A DNA stretch of 64,000 bases from an uncultured Prevotella sp. (GTDB taxonomy: Bacteria > Bacteroidota > Bacteroidia > Bacteroidales > Bacteroidaceae). The notes below the pieces were generated by a model. It had not been told where the DNA came from. It ran no database searches and worked only from the letters and a program-made list of their open reading frames with translations. Positions 26,206 through 35,126 of the stretch are shown here, piece by piece; the stretch's first letter is position 1, and each line of letters begins with the position of its first letter. The stretch is from assembly GCA_900314995.1 (NCBI GenBank), contig OMXK01000005.1, positions 44,010 through 108,009 of the forward strand, given 5' to 3'. Position numbers and translations under genes: made by a program.

Positions 26206-27420
26206 ATGAGAAGACTATGGCTGATAATCCTGTTGCTTGCACCACTAGCAGTGTTTGCTCAGCAAGTGGTGATTAGCGGCAGTGTGGTAGACGAAAAGAC
26301 GGGTGCTGAGCTGGGACAGGTGAGCGTTTCTGCCGGCAGAGTGTCGGTAGTGACCAACGAAGACGGGGTGTTCTCTCTGAAACTGGCTGAGATGCCGGGT
26401 AGTATCATGGTGTCGCATCTGGGGTATAAGTCCCGTCAGGTAAAGCTGACTGAAGGTGCGACGGAACGCTTGAAAATCAAGCTCCAGCCTACGAGTATCC
26501 TATTGCGTGAGATCGTGGTGATGAACGAGGATCCGCGTGAGTTGGTGGATATCGCCATCAGTAAGATTCCGGAGAACTACAGCAAGGCCCCGGAGTTGCT
26601 GAAAGGTTTCTATCGTGAGACAGCGATGAAGCGCAAGCACTATATCTACGTGGCTGAGGGGGTAGAGGATATGTACAAGACCCCATATAGTAGAGGTACG
26701 GCGCGCGACCGCGTGGCAATCATCAAGGGGCGTCGGCTGTTGAGTCAGAAGTCGGGCGACACGCTAGGCGTGAAGGTGATGGGCGGTCCTACACAGGCAG
26801 TTATCATGGATCTGGTGAAGAACCGTGACTTCCTGCTGAACCGTGAGTCGCTGGACGAATACCGTTTCTCGATGGGTGTGCCCGAACTGATCAACGACCG
26901 TCCGCAGTATGTGGTGCTGATGGAGCCTTCGAAGATTGTGCCCTATGCCCTCTATTACGGCAAACTCTACATCGACCAGGAAAGGCTCGCCTTCACCCGT
27001 ATCGAACTCGACCTCGACATGCGCGACAAGGATAAGGCCACCCAGACGATGCTTGTCAAAAAGCCCTTCGGCGTGAGGTTCAAGCCCCGTGAACTGTCGT
27101 GTGTGGTCGACTATCGTTATGAGGACGGTGTGACGCGTATAAGTTATCTGCGGAATACATTCCGCTTCAACTGCGACTGGAAGCGCCGGCTGTTTTCCAC
27201 GTCGTTCACGGCTACCTGTGAGATGGCGGTTACTGATTGCTCGTCGGATAATGTGCAGCCTATCGCCAGCCGTAGTTCTTTCGATTCGCGCGATGCGTAT
27301 TATGACAAGGTGGAATATTTCCTGGATCCAGATTACTGGAGCTCCTATAATATCATAGAACCCTCGGAGTCGCTTGACAAGGCCATCCAAAAGTTGGTGT
27401 CGCGATATCGGAGGAATTAG
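26206..27420 (+). CDS. Carboxypeptidase-regulatory-like domain protein, exported
   Basis: A 404-residue exported protein. The signal peptide (MRRLWLIILLLAPLAVFA-QQ) fixes the start at ATG 26206 rather than the upstream in-frame ATG 26176. Residues 20-100 form the CarboxypepD_reg-like beta-sandwich common at the N-terminus of Bacteroidetes envelope proteins (ISGSVVDEKTGAELGQVSVS, VSHLGYKSRQVKL). The remaining 300 residues are beta-rich and unassigned; there is no TonB box or plug domain, so it is not a SusC-type receptor. It precedes the PBP4 gene by 21 bases and may belong with it to an envelope-maintenance operon. Function unknown. Confidence 0.75.
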   Translation: MRRLWLIILLLAPLAVFAQQVVISGSVVDEKTGAELGQVSVSAGRVSVVTNEDGVFSLKLAEMPGSIMVSHLGYKSRQVKLTEGATERLKIKLQPTSILLREIVVMNEDPRELVDIAISKIPENYSKAPELLKGFYRETAMKRKHYIYVAEGVEDMYKTPYSRGTARDRVAIIKGRRLLSQKSGDTLGVKVMGGPTQAVIMDLVKNRDFLLNRESLDEYRFSMGVPELINDRPQYVVLMEPSKIVPYALYYGKLYIDQERLAFTRIELDLDMRDKDKATQTMLVKKPFGVRFKPRELSCVVDYRYEDGVTRISYLRNTFRFNCDWKRRLFSTSFTATCEMAVTDCSSDNVQPIASRSSFDSRDAYYDKVEYFLDPDYWSSYNIIEPSESLDKAIQKLVSRYRRN

Positions 27421-27441
27421 GAAAATAAATTAAGGTATAAA

Positions 27442-28740
27442 GTGAAAAATAAGAAAAGATATTTATTAACGGTTATTTTTGCGGGTTGTTCTTTATTCGG
27501 TTTGCAGGCGCAGACCGAAGATGTTGTGTTGGACACGGCGGCAGTGAGACTGCCTTGGCCCGAAAACCTGCAAGCGCGTATTGACACAATGATATCGGAA
27601 CCCTTGTTCGACTACTCTCAGCTCGGACTGATGGTCTATGACCTGACTGCGGATTCCGTGCTCTATAGTTATGGTGAGAAACAGACGCTGAGGCCTGCCT
27701 CGACCATGAAACTGCTGACGGCCGTGACGGCACTCGATCGTTTGGGACCTTCGTATCAGTTCCGTACTTCCCTCCGTTATACGGGTACCGTTGTCGACAG
27801 CGTGTTGACGGGTGACGTGTATTGTGTGGGTGGCATGGACCCGATGTTTGAAACCATCGACATGAATGCTTTTGTGGAGAGTGTCCAGCGACTGGGTGTG
27901 AAGACTATCCGTGGGCGAATGGTGGCTGTCACCTCGTTCAAGGAGGAGCCGCTCCTGGGTGAAGGCTGGTGCTGGGATGACGACAATCCGCAGCTGACAC
28001 CGCTGCTCGTCTCTCGCCAGGATGCATTCATGAGCCGTTTCATTGAGATGCTCCGTGCTGCGGATATCGAGGTTGATGCAGCCGTGACCAATGGGTCGTT
28101 GCCCAATGAGGCGCTGACCATCTGCACCCGTAACCATACGCTTAGGGAGGTGCTGTGGCCGATGATGAAAGACAGCGATAACCTCTATGCGGAGTCGATG
28201 TTCTTCCAGGTGGCTGCCGCTGGTGGGACGCGGCCTGCAAAGGCTGTTCACGGGCGTCAGGCTGTCAAAGATCTGCTCGGCAAGGCTGGCGTCAATAATA
28301 TCCAGTACAGGATTACCGATGGTAGCGGACTGTCGCTCTATAACTATGTCACCCCCGAACTGATGATTCGTCTGCTAATCTATGCTTATCGCCATCTGAA
28401 TATCTTCACGGAACTCTATCCGTCATTGCCGATAGCAGGTCAGGATGGAACGTTGAAGAAGCGCATGACGGAGTCGGTGGCTAATGGCAGGATACATGCG
28501 AAGACAGGTACGGTGACTGGTGTGACGACGCTGTCAGGCTATTGTTCCTCTGCCAATGGACACATGCTGGCATTCAGCATTATGAATCAGGGTGTATTGA
28601 AGATTGCCGACGGCCGTGATTTCCAGGATCGTCTCTGTGCGGTGATGAGTGACCCAAATAGGTTTGAGTCACCCCAGCCGAAGGTTCAGAAGAAAGTGAC
28701 AAAGAAAAACAAAGCGAAAGCCAAAAGGAGTAAGAAGTAA
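27442..28740 (+). CDS. dacB: D-alanyl-D-alanine carboxypeptidase/endopeptidase (PBP4, peptidase S13)
   Basis: A periplasmic penicillin-binding protein that trims or cleaves peptidoglycan cross-links. The three active-site motifs are present: SxxK as ASTMK (about residue 90), SxN as SDN (about residue 247), and KTG as HAKTGTVTG (about residue 353). A signal peptide (LLTVIFAGCSLFGLQAQ) precedes them. At 432 residues it is in the family range. The last 20 residues are lysine-rich. The start is a GTG at 27442; no ATG fits the signal peptide. The stop overlaps the ATG of the mscS-like gene by one base (TAATG), implying translational coupling. Confidence 0.92.
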   Translation: MKNKKRYLLTVIFAGCSLFGLQAQTEDVVLDTAAVRLPWPENLQARIDTMISEPLFDYSQLGLMVYDLTADSVLYSYGEKQTLRPASTMKLLTAVTALDRLGPSYQFRTSLRYTGTVVDSVLTGDVYCVGGMDPMFETIDMNAFVESVQRLGVKTIRGRMVAVTSFKEEPLLGEGWCWDDDNPQLTPLLVSRQDAFMSRFIEMLRAADIEVDAAVTNGSLPNEALTICTRNHTLREVLWPMMKDSDNLYAESMFFQVAAAGGTRPAKAVHGRQAVKDLLGKAGVNNIQYRITDGSGLSLYNYVTPELMIRLLIYAYRHLNIFTELYPSLPIAGQDGTLKKRMTESVANGRIHAKTGTVTGVTTLSGYCSSANGHMLAFSIMNQGVLKIADGRDFQDRLCAVMSDPNRFESPQPKVQKKVTKKNKAKAKRSKK

Positions 28741-29852
28741 TGGAAGCAATAAAGACAACACTTGAGCGCCTGATAAGTCTGACGGGATTGACGGATGACT
28801 ATGTCCCTATGGTGCGCTATACGATACTGGTCATCCTGGCATTCGTGCTGGCATGGCTGGCAGGGTGGCTCTGCCGACGGTTGGTTGTGCCCCTGCTGAT
28901 GAAGGTGACAGGCAAGACGGATGCGAAGTGGGACGATATTATTTTCAGCGAGAAGGTGCTGGTTTCTGCCTGTCGTATCGTTCCTGCCATCGTCATTTGG
29001 GGTTTGTTGCCGCTCGTGTTCTTTGAATATCCAAAGGTGGCAAATGTCGTAGGCAGGCTGACGTCCATCTATTTCACCATTATGATGGTACGCACGATCA
29101 TCGTGTTCATTGACTCATTCAAACTCTTGGATCATGGTGCGCGCAGTTCGAAACAACAGTATGTCTACAGCATCTGTGGTGTCCTGAAGATTCTCATGAT
29201 CTTCATCGCGGCCATCGTGGTTATCTCCATTGTCGTCGATAAGGATCCCTCGACGCTCCTTGCCGGACTGGGTGCCGCATCGGCCATCCTCATGCTCGCC
29301 TTCCAGGATACGATTAAAGGATTGGTAGCTGGCATCCGCCTTGCCTCCAACGATATGTTACATATCGGCGACTGGATTACGGTGCCTGCTGCAGGTGCCA
29401 ACGGTAGGGTGGAGGAAATAACGCTTACGACGGTGAAAGTGCGTAACTTCGACAATACAATCGTCACCGTCTCACCTCAGGCACTCGTCGACGGTTCCTT
29501 CCAGAACTGGCAGGGCATGCTCCAGGACGAGGGCCGTAAGCAGGTGCGACAGGTGTACTTCGACTTCCGCTCGCTGAAGGTCGACGAGGCGAGTGGGGTA
29601 GCTAATATCACCCAATTCCGCCAGCATATCGAATCATGGTTGAAGCAGCATCCGAAGATCGTTGCCGACAAACCTGTGCTGGTGCGTCAGGCTGAGGCTA
29701 GTCAGGCAGGCTGCTGTGTAGAGTTCATGTTTTGGCTCAAGGCCCAGACTGCCGTCGACTATGAGCACGATACGAGCGATATCATTGAGTATATCTATGC
29801 GAAGAGTGCCGATTATGGCCTCCGCATCTATCAGCAATTCCCAGAACAATAA
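28740..29852 (+). CDS. MscS-family mechanosensitive channel
   Basis: A 370-residue inner-membrane protein. Four or so N-terminal membrane segments lead into the MscS pore helix and beta domain: LLAGLGAASAILMLAFQDTIKGLVAGIRLA is the characteristic TM3 (residues about 174-203, quoted by position), followed by GDWITVPAAGANGRVEEI and the thread TTVKVRNFDNTIVTVSPQAL. These channels open under membrane tension and release solutes during osmotic downshift. The gene is coupled to dacB by a one-base overlap. The extra N-terminal segments place it nearer the YbdG/YnaI-like branch than minimal MscS. Confidence 0.9.
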   Translation: MEAIKTTLERLISLTGLTDDYVPMVRYTILVILAFVLAWLAGWLCRRLVVPLLMKVTGKTDAKWDDIIFSEKVLVSACRIVPAIVIWGLLPLVFFEYPKVANVVGRLTSIYFTIMMVRTIIVFIDSFKLLDHGARSSKQQYVYSICGVLKILMIFIAAIVVISIVVDKDPSTLLAGLGAASAILMLAFQDTIKGLVAGIRLASNDMLHIGDWITVPAAGANGRVEEITLTTVKVRNFDNTIVTVSPQALVDGSFQNWQGMLQDEGRKQVRQVYFDFRSLKVDEASGVANITQFRQHIESWLKQHPKIVADKPVLVRQAEASQAGCCVEFMFWLKAQTAVDYEHDTSDIIEYIYAKSADYGLRIYQQFPEQ

Positions 29853-29868
29853 AAAAACAATAAGAAAC

Positions 29869-31110
29869 ATGGCATCAGAGAATAGATTCGAACAGATACT
29901 AGTGAGGATAACAGGTCAGGACCGTCCTGGACTGACAGCCTCCATCATGGGCATACTAGCCAAATATGATGCACAGATCCTGGATATCGGACAGGCGGAT
30001 ATCCATTCTACCCTTTCACTGGGTATTCTGATCCGTATGGATGAGATGAATTCAGGACAGGTGATGAAAGAACTGCTCTTCAAGGCTACGGAACTGAATG
30101 TGAACATCGGTTTCTCGCCTATCAGCGACGATGAGTACGAAGACTGGGTTGGTCATCAGGGAAAGAACCGCTACATCCTCATGGTGCTGGGCCGTCAGTT
30201 GGAAGCCCGTCAGATTGAGGGGGCTACGCGTATCCTGGCAGATCAGGGGCTGAATATCGACTCCATCCTTCGACTCACAGGTCGTAAGAGCATCAAGACT
30301 CAGGCTACTCATACCCGTGCCTGCATCCAGTTCTCGTTGCGAGGCGAGCCCGTCAATCGTCAGGAGATGCAGTCAAAGTTGATGAAATTGTCGCAGGAGA
30401 TGGAGATCGATTTCTCATTCCAGAAAGATGATATGTTCCGCAGGATGCGCCGTCTTATCTGTTTCGACATGGATTCAACACTGATACAGACCGAGTGTAT
30501 CGACGAACTTGCAGAACGAAACGGAGTGGGGGCTGAAGTGCGTGCCATCACGGAGAGTGCCATGCGCGGCGAGATCGATTTCAAGGAGAGTTTCACCCGA
30601 AGAGTGGCCCTCTTGAAAGGTCTCGATGTCAGCGTGATGCAGGAAATAGCGGAGAATCTGCCTATCACCGAAGGCGTCGATCGTCTGATGACCATTCTGA
30701 AGACCTGCGGTTATAAGATTGCCATCCTCTCCGGTGGATTTACCTACTTTGGTGAATATTTGCAGCGACGCTATGGCATTGACTATGTGTATGCCAATGA
30801 GCTGGAGATTGGTGAAGACGGTAAACTCACGGGCCGTTATGTCGGTGAGATTGTAGATGGCCATCGCAAGGCCGAACTTCTGAAACTCATTGCCCAGGTG
30901 GAGAAGGTAAACCTCGCCCAGACCATAGCCGTGGGCGATGGGGCCAACGATCTGCCGATGATCTCAGAAGCAGGTTTGGGTATCGCCTTCCATGCGAAAC
31001 CTCGTGTGGTGGCTAATGCCAAGCAGAGCATTAACACCATTGGTCTTGACGGTGTGCTATATTTCCTCGGCTTCAAAGACTCTTACCTTGGTGATCAGGG
31101 TAAACTATAG
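29869..31110 (+). CDS. serB: Phosphoserine phosphatase with N-terminal ACT domains
   Basis: SerB releases L-serine from phosphoserine, the last step of serine synthesis. Two ACT-like regulatory domains occupy residues 1-170 (ILVRITGQDRPGLTASIMGI and a second at YILMVLGRQLEARQI). The HAD phosphatase core follows with all motifs: FDMDSTLIQTECID (nucleophile Asp), SGGFTYFGEYLQ and the Lys/Asp motifs ending in AVGDGANDLPMISEAGLGIAF. The 413-residue length matches ACT-SerB proteins. The frame is open further upstream, but the ATG at 29869 is chosen because it is the first after the mscS stop and leads directly into the ACT domain. mutY follows 11 bases later. Confidence 0.94.
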   Translation: MASENRFEQILVRITGQDRPGLTASIMGILAKYDAQILDIGQADIHSTLSLGILIRMDEMNSGQVMKELLFKATELNVNIGFSPISDDEYEDWVGHQGKNRYILMVLGRQLEARQIEGATRILADQGLNIDSILRLTGRKSIKTQATHTRACIQFSLRGEPVNRQEMQSKLMKLSQEMEIDFSFQKDDMFRRMRRLICFDMDSTLIQTECIDELAERNGVGAEVRAITESAMRGEIDFKESFTRRVALLKGLDVSVMQEIAENLPITEGVDRLMTILKTCGYKIAILSGGFTYFGEYLQRRYGIDYVYANELEIGEDGKLTGRYVGEIVDGHRKAELLKLIAQVEKVNLAQTIAVGDGANDLPMISEAGLGIAFHAKPRVVANAKQSINTIGLDGVLYFLGFKDSYLGDQGKL

Positions 31111-31121
31111 AGTGAAGAATA

Positions 31122-32141
31122 ATGAGTGATTTTTCTCTCACATTGATTCGTTGGTTCCGTGAGAACGGTCGCGATTTGCCTTGGCGGCATACGCGTGATC
31201 CTTATGCCATTTGGCTCTCGGAAATTATTCTTCAGCAAACCCAAGTCAAGCAGGGCTGGGATTATTGGGAGCGCTTTATGCGTCGCTGGCCCAAGGTGGA
31301 AGACCTTGCTGCCGCTTCAGAAGATGAGGTGCTTCGTGAGTGGCAGGGATTGGGCTATTATAGTCGTGCCCGTAATCTACACTATGCTGCCCGGCAGATT
31401 GTGGGACTTGGACATTTCCCCGATACATTGGAGGAAATTAAAGCATTGAAAGGTGTGGGCGACTACACCGCTGCTGCCATCGGTAGTATTGCTTTCGGAC
31501 TGCCTGCAGCGGTGGTAGATGGCAATGTGTATCGTGTGTTGGCGCGCCATTTCGGCATTGATACCCCTATCAATACTACAGAAGGCAAGAAAACCTTTGT
31601 TGCCCTCGCCCAGTCATTACTTCCGTCTACCTCTGACTCTTCCACCTATAACCAGGCTATTATGGACTTCGGTGCCATCCAATGTACGCCCGCCTTACCC
31701 AATTGTGTCAAATGTCCCCTGATAGAAACTTGTGAGGCTTTCCGTTCCGCCAGCGTTAACCAACTCCCCGTGAAACTGAAGACGATAAAAGTGCGTGAAC
31801 GTCACCTGACCTATATATATATCCGCTGGCAGGGGAAGGTCGCCATCCATCGTCGTGGTGTAGGCGATATCTGGCAAGGACTGTGGGAACCTTTGGTGCA
31901 GGAGACAAAAAAGGAGGTGGATATCAAAGGAAAAGTGACAGTTCTGAAACGTGCCGTAAAACACGTACTGACGCATCAGGTGCTGTTAGCTGACTTTCTC
32001 CTGTTGGAACCAGAAGTACAACCGCAGTTGCCGGCAGACTACCAGTGGGTGCCTGAGGAATCGCTCGATGACTATGCTGTTCCCCGATTAGTGGAACACT
32101 TGTTTGAAGCTGTGAGGATAAACGACGAAAAGTCGTATTAA
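31122..32141 (+). CDS. mutY: A/G-specific adenine glycosylase
   Basis: MutY removes adenine mispaired with 8-oxoguanine. The catalytic core shows LPWRHTRDPYAIWLSEIILQ, the helix-hairpin-helix LKGVGDYTAAAIGSIAFG with the catalytic Asp in VVDGNVYRVLAR, and a [4Fe-4S] loop C-x6-C-x2-C-x5-C (CTPALPNCVKCPLIETC). A C-terminal NUDIX-like domain (about 225-339) recognises 8-oxoG. It follows serB by 11 bases and is last in the run dacB-mscS-serB-mutY. The gap after it holds a TATCTTTG promoter for the protease gene. Confidence 0.95.
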   Translation: MSDFSLTLIRWFRENGRDLPWRHTRDPYAIWLSEIILQQTQVKQGWDYWERFMRRWPKVEDLAAASEDEVLREWQGLGYYSRARNLHYAARQIVGLGHFPDTLEEIKALKGVGDYTAAAIGSIAFGLPAAVVDGNVYRVLARHFGIDTPINTTEGKKTFVALAQSLLPSTSDSSTYNQAIMDFGAIQCTPALPNCVKCPLIETCEAFRSASVNQLPVKLKTIKVRERHLTYIYIRWQGKVAIHRRGVGDIWQGLWEPLVQETKKEVDIKGKVTVLKRAVKHVLTHQVLLADFLLLEPEVQPQLPADYQWVPEESLDDYAVPRLVEHLFEAVRINDEKSY

Positions 32142-32217
32142 AGGGTCTCTTCTAGCCTTTGAAGAATTATTTTTGCAGTTTTAACTATTTTTTTAGGCTA
32201 GTTTCGTTATTTTTTTC

Positions 32218-32225
32218 TATCTTTG
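32218..32225 (+). promoter_or_regulatory. -7 box of the C10 protease gene
   Basis: TATCTTTG lies 28 bases upstream of the ATG at 32253. The upstream stretch is T-rich, and no clean TTTG is found at the -33 spacing. Confidence 0.65.
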
Positions 32226-32252
32226 CAAAATATAACCCAAAACAGTCGTTTT

Positions 32253-35093
32253 ATGAAAAGATTTTTGTCTCTTATCGTGCTGGTACTGCTCACCGTTGTA
32301 GCATGGGCACAACAGATTTCAGAAGAGCAGGCGCTCGAACGTGCTTTGCAGTATCTCACAAATAACAGTTCTTCCAAGGCCAGAGGTCTGGAGGGTATCG
32401 CTGATAGGAAAACAACCACAGCGAAAGTTGATGCAAAGGGTATCTACATCTTTAATGTGGAAGGTGGTGGTTACGTTGTGGCTTCAGGTGACAGTCGTGC
32501 GCTACCTGTGCTTGGCTATTCCACCACAGGTTCCATCGATTGGGAACAGATGCCTGCCAATATGCGGGCATGGCTGAAGAACTATGATAAGGCCATTGCA
32601 TCGTTAGGCGATTCTAAGGACTTTGTCGATGGAATCAGTAAAAGCAGGGAAAAGACCCGTGCTGCGCGTGAAGCTATCAAACCTTTGATTAAGACCCATT
32701 GGGATCAGGGCATGCCATATTGGAATAAGATACCTCCCTATGCAGGTGCCAATCCCGATTGGGAAGGGGAAAATTCATATACAGGCTGTGTAGCCACGGC
32801 GATGGCCCAGATTATGAACTACTATCAGTGGCCGAAGGCAGCCTGTAAAGCTATTCCGGCTTACGATATTCCGACTGCCTATGAGAATGAGGAAAAAGTC
32901 TGGCATATCGACGCCTTGCCTGCCGTTACCTTTGATTGGGCCAATATGCTCGATGATTATTATGCGAACAGAGATGTCCAAGGTACTGCAGCCCAGCAAG
33001 ATGCGGTGGCTACCCTGATGCGCTACTGCGGACAGTCGATCTACATGTACTACTCCCCAGAATTCTCAGGTAGCGATCATCAGCAGGTGGTTGAGGCGCT
33101 CGTCAAGTATTTCGGATATAAGAATTCTGTCTGTTCTAAAAAGCGTATTTCCTATACCATCGATGGTTGGGAGGATTTGATATACAATGAGTTGGCTAAA
33201 GGCAAACCTGTGCAGTATGGTGGTGATAGTGATGATGGCGGACACTCCTTCATCTGTGATGGTTACGATGGCAACGGCTTCTTCCATATCAACTGGGGCT
33301 GGAGTGGCTATAGTGACAACTATTTCTCGCTTGCAGTGCTTAATCCTTATAACAATACGAGTGCAGGTGCGGGCAGCAGCGGCATCGGCTTCAGCATCAA
33401 CCAAGATGCGATTATCGGGGTAGAGCCTGATACTGATGGTACAAGTTCTCAGCAGGTGACTCCGCAGGCATACCTCGATATGAATTTGCCTATCAGTGTG
33501 ATTGATCCCGACACGGTGGAGTTTCATTATAACTTTGTTTCGTTCTCTTATGGCGATGATGAAGTACGCATCGACTTTGCCTTGGGTGCTATTGACGCCG
33601 ATGGAGCTCTGACTCCAATCTTCTATGGTGACAAAGGCGACAGCATCGTGTACAATTTTGCAGGTAACTATCATGATGTAATTGTTGACTCTACAGCCTT
33701 TGAGTCAGGTCAGACCATGCGGCTTTATCCGATGGTGAAGTTCCGCAACATTCCTGGTGCAGACTGGCAGATGCTTGGTTCTACGGAGTTCAACGTGTTG
33801 GCAGGTCGTATGAAGAACGGGCGTTTCTTCTTGTATCGTGAACTTCCCGAACTGGAGATTAAGAAAATGGAGATCACGAAAGGAATCGGCCTGATCGGTA
33901 TGCGTAACGATCTGACGGTGACTATCCATAACGCCAGCAATATCGAAAGTACGGTTCCGCTGTACCTGGTTCCATATTATTTCGGAAAAGTCAAATTAGA
34001 AGATGTTACAGAGGATACTCCCTATAGCGAAGGAGAGCCAATGTTGGTTGGCTCTTACCTCCGTGCAGCCAAGGATACGCAAGTTACCTACAGTTTCAAG
34101 CCCATGGGCAGCGGTTTGGTCAAATTAGTATTGTATACGGCTGATGGTTCCCCATTGGCTGATTATGCGATAGAAGTGTCAGATGTCGCAGGCTCTTACG
34201 ATGATTTTCTGGTCAATGAGAGTTATGCTGAGATGACGGATGCCTATGTGGGTGACTATGAGCCTGTGGCGCCCAGTGGCACTGACTTACAACTGGGCCA
34301 TGCCGTCTATCATGTCAGTATTGCTGATAATACCGAGGCAAACATCCCCGATGTGAAACCAGTCGACAATACCAGTTTCTATGCCTGTATCTCGGATGCG
34401 AATGATGAGAACATCTCTTCAATCCTTCTGGAAAAAGAAGCTGTCGACTACCTGAAAGGTCTGTATGCGAATGCTGGTGACGGAAACTATAAGTTGACCT
34501 ACGATCTGCCGCTTGAGATCCGTCGTGGTGGCGAATATTACGTGTGGTCATATTTCAACTCGTATATTGGTGAAGATGAAGAATCCTGTGTGGGACAATA
34601 TCAGTCTTTCACCGTCGAAGATGATCCCTCAATCCGTGTCGTGGGTAAGACTGCGCTTGCCAGTGAGGAGCCCCTTGACCTCGAAGTGCATCTGAATACC
34701 GGTTATCCTTTTGATCCTGATCTGTATGCTGGTAACAAGAAGGTTACTTATACCCTAAATTATGTGAAAGCCGACGGGACGTTGGTAGAGATAGCTTCTC
34801 AGTCGGTGCCCATCAGCTTTGATAATACCGAAGGGAATATGGCAGGTGTTGATGCGCTTAGGATCAAGGGCGAATTCTCTGATGGTACATACGTGTTGCG
34901 AATCACTACCGATGTGAATGAATTAGGACCGCGAGACATCAATATCACTGTAGGTGCTACAGGTATAGCCGGTGTCCTCAGCGATGATCCGAAGAACAAT
35001 GTCTATACCGACTTGAAGGGCGTCCGCATGAACAGTCGCCCGATTCGTAAGGGTATCTATATCCGCAACGGCCGTAAGGAGGTTGTCAAGTAA
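32253..35093 (+). CDS. Secreted C10-family (streptopain-like) cysteine protease
   Basis: A 946-residue exported protease. The start at ATG 32253 gives a clean signal peptide (MKRFLSLIVLVLLTVVAWA-QQ); the earlier in-frame ATG at 32223 overlaps the promoter. A propeptide of about 150 residues (SpeB-prodomain-like, with the motif YVVASGDSRALPVLGYS) precedes the peptidase. The catalytic Cys is in YTGCVATAMAQIMNYYQWP (about residue 180) and the catalytic His in GGHSFICDGYDGNGFFHINW (about residue 330), with WGWSGYSDNYFSL completing the fold. About 550 residues of beta-sandwich-like repeats follow. The tail (GVRMNSRPIRKGIYIRNGRK) resembles the Prevotella C-terminal sorting tail for type IX secretion, so I infer surface delivery. 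PrtT and interpain are known relatives. Confidence 0.9.
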   Translation: MKRFLSLIVLVLLTVVAWAQQISEEQALERALQYLTNNSSSKARGLEGIADRKTTTAKVDAKGIYIFNVEGGGYVVASGDSRALPVLGYSTTGSIDWEQMPANMRAWLKNYDKAIASLGDSKDFVDGISKSREKTRAAREAIKPLIKTHWDQGMPYWNKIPPYAGANPDWEGENSYTGCVATAMAQIMNYYQWPKAACKAIPAYDIPTAYENEEKVWHIDALPAVTFDWANMLDDYYANRDVQGTAAQQDAVATLMRYCGQSIYMYYSPEFSGSDHQQVVEALVKYFGYKNSVCSKKRISYTIDGWEDLIYNELAKGKPVQYGGDSDDGGHSFICDGYDGNGFFHINWGWSGYSDNYFSLAVLNPYNNTSAGAGSSGIGFSINQDAIIGVEPDTDGTSSQQVTPQAYLDMNLPISVIDPDTVEFHYNFVSFSYGDDEVRIDFALGAIDADGALTPIFYGDKGDSIVYNFAGNYHDVIVDSTAFESGQTMRLYPMVKFRNIPGADWQMLGSTEFNVLAGRMKNGRFFLYRELPELEIKKMEITKGIGLIGMRNDLTVTIHNASNIESTVPLYLVPYYFGKVKLEDVTEDTPYSEGEPMLVGSYLRAAKDTQVTYSFKPMGSGLVKLVLYTADGSPLADYAIEVSDVAGSYDDFLVNESYAEMTDAYVGDYEPVAPSGTDLQLGHAVYHVSIADNTEANIPDVKPVDNTSFYACISDANDENISSILLEKEAVDYLKGLYANAGDGNYKLTYDLPLEIRRGGEYYVWSYFNSYIGEDEESCVGQYQSFTVEDDPSIRVVGKTALASEEPLDLEVHLNTGYPFDPDLYAGNKKVTYTLNYVKADGTLVEIASQSVPISFDNTEGNMAGVDALRIKGEFSDGTYVLRITTDVNELGPRDINITVGATGIAGVLSDDPKNNVYTDLKGVRMNSRPIRKGIYIRNGRKEVVK

Positions 35094-35126
35094 TAGTGTA
35101 AGCTAAAGACCAAACACAAATATGAG

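Noticed and set aside
25331-26209. Long plus-strand open frame opposite nadB
   Set aside because: It is antisense to a clear, complete nadB gene and its translation has no family features; codon-bias shadow.
32152-32201. CTAGCCT/AGGCTAG inverted repeat after mutY as a terminator
   Set aside because: The arms are only seven bases and about 40 bases apart in T-rich sequence; too weak to call.
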